Positions 47,131 through 58,100 of a stretch of 64,000 nucleotides of DNA are shown piece after piece; the stretch's first letter is position 1, and each line of letters opens with the position of its first letter. The stretch covers positions 20,174,837 to 20,238,836 of the forward strand of contig NC_031498.1 of NCBI RefSeq assembly GCF_000237925.1, written 5' to 3'. A program made the position numbers and the translations under genes. The stretch comes from Schistosoma mansoni. Its lineage: Eukaryota > Platyhelminthes > Trematoda > Strigeidida > Schistosomatidae. The notes beneath the pieces were generated by a model. That model did no database searches. It was not told the DNA's origin and was given only the letters and a program-made list of their open reading frames with translations.

Positions 47131-47904
47131 AATCACCATTCAAAGTAGTGGGAATACGATTAGTGTTACAACAAATGGTCGCAGTCATTGATTTAGAATC
47201 ACGTATTTTTTGAAACTTTTTGTCAGATAATATAACATTAAAATTATGACTTGGTTTATATTTTATAGACCACTCGATAATAACTAATGTCACGTTATTC
47301 AGTCCTTGATTTTAATCGGACCTTATTGATTAAGTTGCAATGTGACTATTTGATCAAGCAACTTAACACTACAGTACAATTTTGTTTAATGTTAACAGAT
47401 ACGTTTTACGCACATGATAATTAGTAACATTTGTGAAAAAATTAGTGATTTATCTAAAATTCGGTCAAAACATTCAAATAAATTTGGCTCAGACTTTTGC
47501 TATAGTTAGATTTTAAACAGTAACTTGCAATAAGCCGCGAACCGTCAGACTTATTTTTTCTACTCGTTGGGAAATATTACAAATACATTATCTTGTTGTC
47601 TCGATGAAAGGTTGAACTGTATCAACAATTAAGTCATTAGTAAGGGAAAGTCTCTTTTTAACAGGTAAGTTAAAAGTAATAGGGAAAAAACTGACAGCAA
47701 TCTAATTAGCAAAGGTATTAAAAGGATGAGCTTGCTTTTGTCAGATGATTGTTATTAATAACGCAGGGTTCATTAAGTTTTTTAACTTGAGACGGTTGTT
47801 TATGTCACATAATCTCAACTAGAGAACTACTGAAAGCCATTGAGGATTCGACAACTGTCTAATTTTGTAAGATTAAATCAGCTCATTCACCAGATAATAG
47901 GGTA

Positions 47905-48030
47905 TAGGCCATACTCTAATGATACTACGTGGTTGACCAAACCAAAGTAGGCAAGGCGGAGTTCGAACCTGGGACTTGGTGGTTGAAAGTCGAACAGCTT
48001 AATGACTATGCCACTGCTCCACACTTAGCA
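47905..48030 (+). repeat. tRNA-like repeat without ribozyme
   Basis: ggttgaccaaaccaaagtag...cggagttcgaacctgggactt...ttaatgactatgccactgct, the same family as 47012 and 61775. Confidence 0.5.
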
Positions 48031-48579
48031 TGATACCATAGTAGATCTATGATCTTCTAGCTAAAATAATTTCATCATCATCAAAGGTAATGATTGTGTT
48101 TCAAAATGTATACAAATTTAAAGATTACAAACACCAGTGAGGAAGATAAAACGAGAAAAAAGCTCTAGTCTTCGCTTCAGTTATACGAAAAATGTTATTT
48201 TTTCATAATGACTAATTTTTGTTTTGCTAAGAAACCAAAGGACACTCAAATCATCAATACAATTCCAAAATAAGTATCCCTTCATTTGATGAATATGACA
48301 GAGTACACATCTATAATTAGTCAACACAAAAGGTTGATACCTGTCAATTATAAGTATTTACATATTAATATTGAGTTAGGTTTTAACACTGCCATGTTTT
48401 AGAGAATATTATAGATTCTAAAGCAAATAACTTACATACACACAACCTTATTATTATTAGCAGTAGATTGCTTAAAAAATATTTCATATATCATAATAGT
48501 TATACCATCTCTATTATCCTAAGAAAAAGTCCATTTAAATAGAAAATATCACTCACAATCGATTGATCACTGGATGGTG

Positions 48580-48790
48580 ATCAATGTCATGCGTGTCAAG
48601 TCCTTCTTAGTGCTGATCGAATGCTATCGATCAAGTGGTAACGTCTCTGACTGTGAAGCTGAGTGACACGGGATCGAATCCGTCAGGTAGCACCAGTTCC
48701 CTCAAGGTTACAGGTACAACTTGCTGACGAGTGCCAAGTAGCACGAAACCCGGGTCCAGGGTTTCTTGTTGACCACCTCCAACCACCATT
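48580..48790 (+). mobile_element. SINE-C with intact hammerhead
   Basis: Plus strand: tRNA-like head with A-box-like atcaagtggtaacgtctctg and B box gggatcgaatccgtc, then a hammerhead (48713-48775), then a tail gtttcttgttgaccacctcc. SINE-C differs in sequence from SINE-A and SINE-B outside the ribozyme core. It is the least decayed member here; relatives at 16.2 and 40.9 kb are degraded. Confidence 0.75.
48713..48775 (+). ncRNA. Hammerhead ribozyme in SINE-C, core intact
   Basis: Core CTGACGA at 48724-48730; helix II GTGC/GCAC (48731-48734 with 48741-48744), fully paired around CAAGTA; GAAA at 48745-48748; helix III segment CCCGGG (48749-48754); cleavage triplet GTC at 48754-48756. Helix I pairs ..TTG before the core with CAG.. 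after cleavage, 4 bp including a wobble. Confidence 0.75.
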
Positions 48791-48794
48791 TTAT

Positions 48795-51290
48795 CTTAGA
48801 AAATATCACTATTTACGAAGAAGTAATAGGTTTGTCAATGAATTTATTGAAAAAAGATGACTTCTCTGAATTGTTTTAAGGTTATATATGGAGAAAAGTG
48901 GAAATTATTAAGTGGTTTACATTTTTAAAATGAGTATATATATGTGATAGGAAAATCAATCACTAAGGGCTTGATTGTTGAAATAGTGAAATTTAAGATA
49001 GTACAAATCAAGATTGGTATAAGCTGATGAATTACTATAACACGAAAAGATGAATAGTAAACAGTTCAAAGAAACAGAAGTCTATGTATTTATAGAAAGC
49101 ACTAAACACAGAACATAGTTCGAATAGAAGGAATGAATTCGTGGAATCAAAAGTGTAAAGTTACATTGAAGCCTAAGATCTAAGGAGAGATAATAAATGA
49201 ATAACGTCTGGAAAATTGAGACCGATTTCGAGTCCGATCGCTTAATGTCTCCAACCACTGATCATGAATATCACGTTGTGCCTGACCAGGGAATCAACAC
49301 TACCCCATACAATTCACCTTAACAGTCAATGGCTTTATGGACTAGTAGTCTGTTTTGGCTTGATCCCCACCTCACCTTTTGTTTAACCTACTTCGACGCC
49401 AAAAAGCAAATATTAAAGAGTACAATTTGAGCATGAACTAAGAGAATGAAAAAAGAGAACACACAAGTTTAGACTGAGAGTATTAATATTAGAAATAAGT
49501 AGGCATATATGTACTGTCAAGTGTAATTTTCAGTTTCGCCGTACAACTCAAATATTTTTCGTTTTAAAAATATAGGCTAAATATCCTATTTGTTTATGCA
49601 CTTTCTATGGAAATTCCATGACTTAGTAAAGCATAATTTGCATTACAATTCTCAACTAATGTTTATACTCCATCCCATGAGACACATTCAAATACCGGCA
49701 ATATCTACCTAGTGTCATTATGCTGTAAAGTTGACGATACCTATTCTCTAGGAACACATTTTTAAAAAAAGATACGATATTATTTATTCAGCAATTTCAA
49801 TTTATTGATCTTGAAGAAATAAATAACAATAATTAAGAGGTACATAGGCTAAATCATATATATATATTTTTTTGAGATAATACATCATACAAATGGCAAC
49901 GATATCAAATATAGTCATCATCATTATTGAGTACATTTCAAAACAAGTGTGATCCTATTGAGCTGTGGTGTTGTTTTTTCTCATTTCCAAAGACTGTTAT
50001 ACACAAATACGTACACAGACCTAGTATAATATTATGTTAAATTAAGAGAAAAAATATCAATAGCACCAAGTCATTGGGAAGACCTAAGTATTAACAATTG
50101 ATCAAATATCTAGTTTTTTTTTGCATAATTTCAGCAGTAGTAGAAACATAGAAGGAAAAAAGAACACCTTTTCTAGAGCAATCAGAAGTTGATATGATAA
50201 TAAAGAATGGAAGTGAGAACTGCAGAACAGAAAAAAAGACGAATGAACAATAACATTTAGACAGAAACGGTACTCATGAGTAGTACTAAAAGTGAGAAAG
50301 AAGTGAATTTCAGAGAACTCAACTATTACACTTATACAAGTATGTAAAGCATTAACGGAATTCTTCTATGTAGACAGGTGATTAACCATGTGAATCTTAC
50401 ATAAATTAATATACAAAGCCAAATAAGGACAGACGAACAGTTACTGAGACTGTGTTCCCCACATAGAAAAGATATGCATTGTCACGAACAGATAATAAGA
50501 TTTGAGATAATAGAAATCAATTTCGATGTCAAACACAAAGAAAAACGAAAAAGATAATTTCCTAAATATTCAGGAAGAACAAATCAAAAATCAACTCAAA
50601 AAGGAGTACATTCAAATTAATTTCAGTTATTGATTTTTAAGTTTGTTTAAAATTATAATCCTAGAAAATCACGTGAATAGAACATGTAAAAACAATAACA
50701 ACAGGCAAACAAAATGCTTTATAATCGCCAATATGTTTAGTTACAAATATAAATAGATAAATAAATTTGTACATATAGTTACATTTATAAAAAATTGTGT
50801 TAATTCGATGGGAAAGAAATAAATACGCCAAACACTTTGAAAAGAATTCTCCAAAAATATGGAACATCATCACACCGGCTGTTTTGATGATAATGATGAT
50901 GAGTGCTTTTTCATCAATTAGGTTGGAATAAAAATCCCCTCCTGCTTGAGAGAACAAGAAACAACAAACAGTGACTGTTTATATTAACTTTTATGGAAAC
51001 AAGCATACGCACACATAGGGCAGAGAGGTAAAGAATAAAAAAAAGAAGGAAAAAGTGAAATCATAAAACAAACGTAAAAAGATTCTAAAAATAAAAATCG
51101 ATCAATTATTGAAAAATAGAGATAACGAAATTGACAAGATTTTTACATATTCTTCCATATTTCTTGTTTCCATTCACATTCAACACTGTATTAATGAAGC
51201 ACGAATCTGAGGACTTTAAAAATATAAATAAAAATTTCGACAGATATCAACCAACTTATGATCGTATGCATTAAAGTAAGAAATATTAAA
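48795..51290. other. AT-rich stretch, no gene recognised
   Basis: A tRNA-like scrap with mixed composition around 49200-49400. The rest (49430-51290) is A-rich on plus with no frame or motif. Confidence 0.35.
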
Positions 51291-51303
51291 ATCTTATAAA
51301 TAT

Positions 51304-51700
51304 ATGATTCCAAATGCCATAGTATGTCTAAGGTTGGGGACAGTTTGTTCTCCTTCTCTAAATGTTTTCACAAAGCCGTGTGTTTATATCCTCCGCTACG
51401 GGCAGTTCTACTCACTAAGCCATACGGCGGTGTTATTTATGGAAATGAGAGGATGGAAAGCGAACATTTGCTGCTTGAACTGGGTTGATGGTTACTGTGA
51501 GTTCACGAGACGGAGTTGGAAAACTGTGGCTACAAAACACTGGTGTCCATAGGCTGAAAGATCCTGGAGGAAAAAACGGTGTATTGACCTATTTTCGGTC
51601 ACTGGTTGCCATTGGAAAGCACCAACGTTGGTTTACTGTCTTGTAGATTAGATCTTTAGGTCAAAGGGTTTCGAAGCCCCCGGGAATATCCCAGCATGCA
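51304..51700. repeat. Diverged copy of the 55-kb repeat, partly inverted
   Basis: 51304-51640 (ctctaaatgttttcacaaagccg...gtgttatttatggaaatgagagg...) aligns with plus-strand 55030-55320. The following 51643-51690 (cttgtagattagatctttaggtc...cccccggg) aligns with the opposite strand of 54950-54990. The open frame 51304-51552 is a repeat shadow. Confidence 0.6.
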
Positions 51701-51747
51701 CAGAAATATTTTATTTCAGCTATAATATTTTTGGTGCACAGCTGTCA

Positions 51748-51766
51748 TATATATATATATATATTG
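51748..51766. repeat. (AT)n microsatellite
   Basis: About nine AT units. Confidence 0.85.
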
Positions 51767-52011
51767 CATGTCCATGCGCGCGATTTATCGTTCCAGCTTC
51801 AGATACTGTCGTCACAATTATACGAATACAATTCATACTCTCAGTATGTCACTATTGTTAAAGCTTGATTGAAAATACTACTAAGTACCCATGATTGGCA
51901 ATAATACAGGTGCTTTTTCAGTGTGTGCTTGGGTTGTTTGACAAGGAAAAACCGAAAATAAAAATACGCTTTACTAACTGTTCATCAAGATGTACAGGTT
52001 TATGCTGATCT

Positions 52012-52119
52012 TTACAAAATTGTACACTTTTTTCTTCGTTTATAGTTTTCCACTTTTCTCGGATATTGTATACTGGCCATATGGGATTCACGGATTTTTT
52101 TACCAATTTCAAGAAATAC
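52012..52119 (-). CDS. Ral-like GTPase, terminal exon with CAAX box
   Basis: 108 nt. Acceptor TTATATAG|GTATTT in phase 0; stop TAA at 52014-52012. Encodes VFLEIGKKIRES, then SIQYPRKVENYKRRKK and CTIL. The start VF..I..KIR matches the last helix of Ras-family GTPases, and the polybasic stretch plus CAAX is the usual membrane anchor. It was found by its phase and motif fit 7 kb from the previous exon. Confidence 0.85.
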   Translation of the reverse strand, partial: VFLEIGKKIRESHMASIQYPRKVENYKRRKKCTIL

Positions 52120-55100
52120 CTATATAATGAATAAAGTATAAATAAAATTAAATGAATAAATAATTTAATACTCTTTATGATAACCTATTTTGATTGTGAC
52201 ATAATATGTAGAATTTATCAAGGTAGTAAGGCATCAGTTTAGAAAGCATTATTCACAGATATGTATGTGTATAGAACTTCATTGAATGTAGTTCGACATT
52301 TCGGTGAAATGAACGCATTTAGCTCTATGAATGAACCAAAGCTCTATTATCTTTCCAAAAGTAATCGATAAGAGAATAGAATACATACAAGGCAACCAGA
52401 CTATAAATAACTCCTCACCAATTTTCGAGGGCAATTCGAAACTGAATAAATTTTACCTTTCATCATATAAAATACACGACAAAAATGTCAGTGTAATGCT
52501 CTGAACGTTTAAGATTGTTAGGAAATCTTCTTTTTGTCATCATAGAGTAGATGTATCAACTGTTCGATTTTTTTTTACATAACATGTGAATCAATGTGTT
52601 CTTAATTCAGTTTACTTTATTTATAATAAACTCATACAGAAATCATTTGCTATTAGTGTTTTACTGAATAAAAGACAAACTAGTAAATAGAAATGCTAAA
52701 ATAGATAATTATTTTCACACATAACTTCTTTAGATTGGTATGATGTGACAATGATGGTTCGCTTATAATTATATTTTCGTTACTCCAGTGAATTTATGAA
52801 TAACGACTTTTTAAACCATGATGGATTTTCCATACAATAGTTTATGGTTGTGAAAAAGATTTGCGGGCAAACTCTAAGCGTGGATATATTCTCACTCAGA
52901 TTATTGGGGTTATATAGAAATATTTTTTAAAGTGTTAACATTGGAAAACTGATAATAAGCATTGAGAACTCGATATACTTTATATCTCCATTAAAACTCT
53001 TTTGATCTATATAAACTTCTCAATGACCGGAAAGTGTCTTCAAAATCGTGAGGCCATTTTACGGTTCGCTCGGGCTTGTCCCTATAGCAAGCTTATGGCG
53101 AACAAACTTTTGGATATTTAAGTTGTAATGGTTGTGATTACCACACTGTTGATATTTTGACTGAAATTTGATTAGTCTTAGTTGATATAAGTGCTTCCTG
53201 TAGGAATTGCCTCGATATAGCCATTATGACACAAGATTATATAGAATGGATGAAATGTGGCCAGCAGTGGTGTATTTCGTCCCAGAGTGGATAACACGAA
53301 TGGGTGTAACGAAATACTACACTGACTTTTTTGAAATATAATTCTTTCGGACAATGATGTCTCTAACAATTTCAGACAATAAATTTATGATAATTTCATT
53401 GAGACCATAATAGTTATAATCATTATTAAAACTATCATGATAAAAACCAAACAAGAAACAATATATTTCTATTGGTAGCTTAATTCATAATATAATCCCA
53501 CCCCATGTTCAACCTGGCTACAATAGCACACACAAACAACTACTAATCACTTAAATAGCCACACTGTCAATATCAATTTAGGTATAATAAAAACAACAAT
53601 ACTGATAAACCTAAAATATTGGACAAACATAACAACTAGTTCTTACAGGTGCGTAAAAACGAGTGATTTGTTAGTTGAGAGGCTTACTTATTAATCAAAT
53701 GACCATGAATAGAGATAAGAGAAAAACATAGAGACATAGTTTTATTTGGTGAAGACGCTGACAAAATGCAGTCTTCTGACCACTATGAGCAACTATGCAG
53801 GCATGTTCGGAATGCGATTCTCTCCCTCCAAGTGCAAAATGTTACTTCAAGACTGGGTTGCATCGACACCTGAACTAATGATAGGGAGTGAAGTAGTTGA
53901 GCGTGTCGACCACTTGACTTATCTTGGGAGTCTCATCAGCCCTTGTGGTCCGGCAGCTCGAACTGATGTACGTATGTACGAAGTTCTACGCTGTGACTGA
54001 CTAAGAGACTATAATCTGTCAACAATTCACTGGGAGAAAAAGAGTGAATCTAAATCACAACGATTAGATTTGACTAAAATCGCCTACGGATCCTTAACAT
54101 TTGACTGCTAACATCCTTGTAGAAATGTGATAATCAAATGAATACTTCACTAGATGGAACACATCAAAAGTGAGAAACTTTACATATAAGTGTCATGAAA
54201 TGGTCACTTTCAATACTTCTAACATAATCTAGTGATAGTTAAAAACAATCTTCATTGAAAACGATGGAATGAATAATTTATGTTCCAATCGTATTTAGTA
54301 ATAGCTCAGGTTATGGTCAATAAGTAAAGCATACTACTATTAGCCAGTGAACTACATGAACATTTATGTTACAAATGGTGTCAATATTTGTGTTATACTC
54401 ATAACCTCGAACGTTTGATCGTAATCAATTCGTTTGTTGAGAAACCATTATCTCGTGTTGACTGGTCGGAATTATCGAGCAAGGGTGTGGAGTGAAGTGG
54501 TTACCATATATAGCTATAAGCCCTTTAATATTTAATCTAAAAACATGTATATTAGTTTGTAAAAGTGCAGTCAAAAAGAAGGAAAAGTCAGCTAACAAAC
54601 GTATTAAAGTTGTAGGCAGACAGAAACGGTACGTAAGCTGGGGACGGGGTTATGAACGAATAGAACATCATCTTAAATATGAATTGGATATTTTTTGGTA
54701 TTTTCATTGAAATAAACTTTTCCCTGGTCTGTACACACCATGAAACAAGAAAATTTTCCCAACTAGAAAGCAAAGACTTAAGGTTTGCTAATTCCAACTA
54801 CATACATAATACACAATTTTATTTATTTATTTAAACACATTAATATTGGTACAAAGGGGTACCAAATCTCATTTGATTTGTGTGAGGGCTGTGATACTGC
54901 CCGGCTGTTCAGACGAAGCAGGTGGTTTTCTTAGGGGGCCACACCCGGAGCCTTCGACCTAAAGATCTGATCCACAAGGCAATGGAGCATCGAAAGTAGG
55001 TGGCCCCCAAATGCCCTGGTACGGCCGAGAGTGGAAAGAGTCCGCTCTCCCTCTCGAAATGCTCTCACATGGCCACGTGTATATAGCCTCTGTCAGGGAG

Positions 55101-58100
55101 GTTCTATTCACTGCCTTCTCGTGATGGGGGTGTTGTTTACGAAATTGAGAGGTTGAAAAGCGAACGTCCGACCCTTTAACCGGGTTGGTGGACACGGAAA
55201 GTCCACCTAAGGGAGTTGGAAAACCCTGATTCCAAACCAATGGTGTATATGGGCTTCAGTATCTTGAGGGAACAAATAGCGTATGAATCAATCGTTGGTC
55301 ACCGGCTATCATGGGACTGCACCTGCTTTATTTTATTTATTTATTTAAACACATAAATATTGGTACAAGGAAGCACCAGATAAATATGCGCCTCACAAAT
55401 CAAATGAGATTTGTGAGGCGCATATTTATCTGGTGCTTCCTTGTACCAATATTTATGTGTTTAAATAAATAAATAAAATAAAGCAGGTGCAGTCCCATGA
55501 TAGCCGGTGACCAACGATTGATTCATACGCTATTTGTTCCCTCAAGATACTGAAGCCCATATACACCATTGGTTTGGAATCAGGGTTTTCCAACTCCCTT
55601 AGGTGGACTTTCCGTGTCCACCAACCCGGTTAAAGGGTCGGACGTTCGCTTTTCAACCTCTCAATTTCGTAAACAACACCCCCATCACGAGAAGGCAGTG
55701 AATAGAACCTCCCTGACAGAGGCTATATACACGTGGCCATGTGAGAGCATTTCGAGAGGGAGAGCGGACTCTTCCCACTCTCGGCCGTACCAGGGCAGTT
55801 CATACAACATTAAAAATAATATTACAGAAAAACAATTATAATTGTATTGATGAGTAGGATAATTTCGTAACAGAAATCCAGCAAACGTCAGTAATCAGGT
55901 ATAAATTCATCTATCAAAATTTTTAGTCAAATTTCCTATTGAGAGACTACTACCCAATCAATAGTAGTGATAAGCGTAGGCAGACCTGACGTGTGTGTCC
56001 CAAACTTTATGTCTTCCTAATTCCCTACTTAGTCGGACAGAATACAAACAACTCTCTATAGGAAATCAGTTTAGGAGAGCAAGTTTCGCTTCTAAACTAA
56101 GTGCTATATATACACCAGCGAGACCACAAGAGGTGGCAGTTAAGACCCCAGATACACGGGAGGTAGGTTGAGCCCGTTTTCTGTATTGACTACATGAGAG
56201 CAGGTGAATGACCCCACATAAGTCCTGTATGGGTGTTTCGGAGACATAGCATATATCGATGGTACAAGATTCTAGAGTCTAATATAAGGGAGCCCTATTG
56301 GCCCATTTGACATAAGGTCCGAACATTGGAAGCTTCCAAATTTAGTTTAGAGTGCAGGTTCAAGATACTATAAACAACATCCCAAGAACTCGAACATTTA
56401 GTATTAATGGTGCAGGGAATAAGATCATAAAAGAGTTGGTGGTGGGGATAAAAGGAATATGATGAATAAGACAATCTCTAGTGTTGTTAAAGGGATGAGG
56501 TAGATTGTCACTTCCCGGTTGCTCATACTGTGGATATTGCTTATCGAAGGGTCTGAAGAGAAAAATGGGCTAGTGGTGACTATAACAACCTGGGAGTGTA
56601 GCAACAGAACCTGAGAGACAACTGCTAGAGACCGATCACAGTATTTTTATAGGAAGTTTATGATGTGCTAACTCTAAATTCCAAAAAGCCTTACCGCCAA
56701 AGACGGAAATGCGTGGGGTAAGTTGAGATGTGATATTTTTAGCGTCAATGTTTTATAATCCCTTTCTTCCTTTGTGATATGCTTGATGCTATTACGAGTT
56801 CACCTTACTTGGTAAACGGAACGAAGGCCAAAGACACAGTGACACGATAGGCTATTCTAATCCGTTGTCCCAGGCCCTGCTAACTAGATCAATAAGTCTT
56901 GATGAGGCGTAGAGAATGTATTTTACAAACATCCAGAAAATACGAGGTCACTAAGCACACAAATCAAGCTTATTTATACAATGGCAGAAACGCCCTTGGG
57001 AGAGCCACAAAATAACGTACTAAAAAAAACCCGTCAACCAATGACAGTCAAAGATTTCCGAGTGGGAAATGTAAGTTGTAGGTCAACTAGGCGTCTCTTG
57101 GCGCGAAAACATAAATTCAAAGTTTCAGAACAAAATTACAAATTAGGATCTTTTCCAAGTGAGTTCTGGGGATCTAATGTCCTCAACACTTTGTGAGAAG
57201 ACAGCATCTTAGGAGATGCTGATTGCCTTAAGGCAGAAACCTTAATGATGTCACATCTTAATACAGTTAGCAGTACAACTTCACCCTCGAACCATGATTT
57301 TAGTGCTTTTGGTCCTATAGCTCCCCGACCAACCTCGTGGGTTGCTGTCTGACGAAATATAGGGACGAACTCAGAAAGCCCGGTTGACAACTACCAACTT
57401 GCACCACTGGTGGTGCAGGAGAAATATCTGTCTGCTAACCAAAGGACGGGTATACCATGCAACAGTTTATTCACTTCTACGACCATTAATACTGTTACTA
57501 CCTCTATTACTATGATTTTCCTTGAAAATTTCATCTAACAAAGCTAATGGGGTATATATCAAGCTAAACCAATGTGCACAAGTACTAAGTTCTACGTTGC
57601 ACTTTGACTGAATGAGCAATAACGAGAAGTTTCGTTGAAATACGAAAAACTGAAACATTTTTCAAAGTATTATAATAATGAATAAATTTAACAACTATGG
57701 GCGCCCAGTTTAAACATACTGAGTTAATGATAGGTGTAAGGTTGCAAAGAATATCCTTAAGCACTAAAATAATTCTTTCTATTATTATTATTAATACGAA
57801 TATTGGTTCGGCTCATGAGTATTGTACGAAAGTCACAGTTGTAAAAATATTTAATTAACAGAGTATTAATCTCAGTATAAAGAAGGAAGACCAACAGGTT
57901 GAATTGAATGGAATTTTGTCTACACTTAAGGCTAACAAATATCCCAAAGGATTTTTAAAGAGTATTATTAGGAATGAAAGAAAAACTAAATTAGAGTAAA
58001 TACCGAAAGATTGGAAGACCACAGTGGTCATCCCATACCGTTAAGAAACATCGGAAGAAATTAAGAGGATTCTGAAAAAACATAATATAAGAGTGTATTT

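Noticed and set aside
34085-48690. tRNA genes at the gggttcgaatc-type boxes
   Set aside because: A and B boxes are present but acceptor and anticodon stems cannot be formed; these are tRNA-derived SINE heads.
54959-55841. Matching 90-codon open frames on both strands (MVWNQGFPTPLGG...)
   Set aside because: They are the same repeat read from the two arms of the palindrome and lie in retroelement untranslated sequence.
57467-57658. Candidate last exon of the Ral-like gene (LLDEIFKENHSN...)
   Set aside because: No acceptor gives the needed phase 0; the exon at 52119-52012 fits phase, helix and CAAX box.
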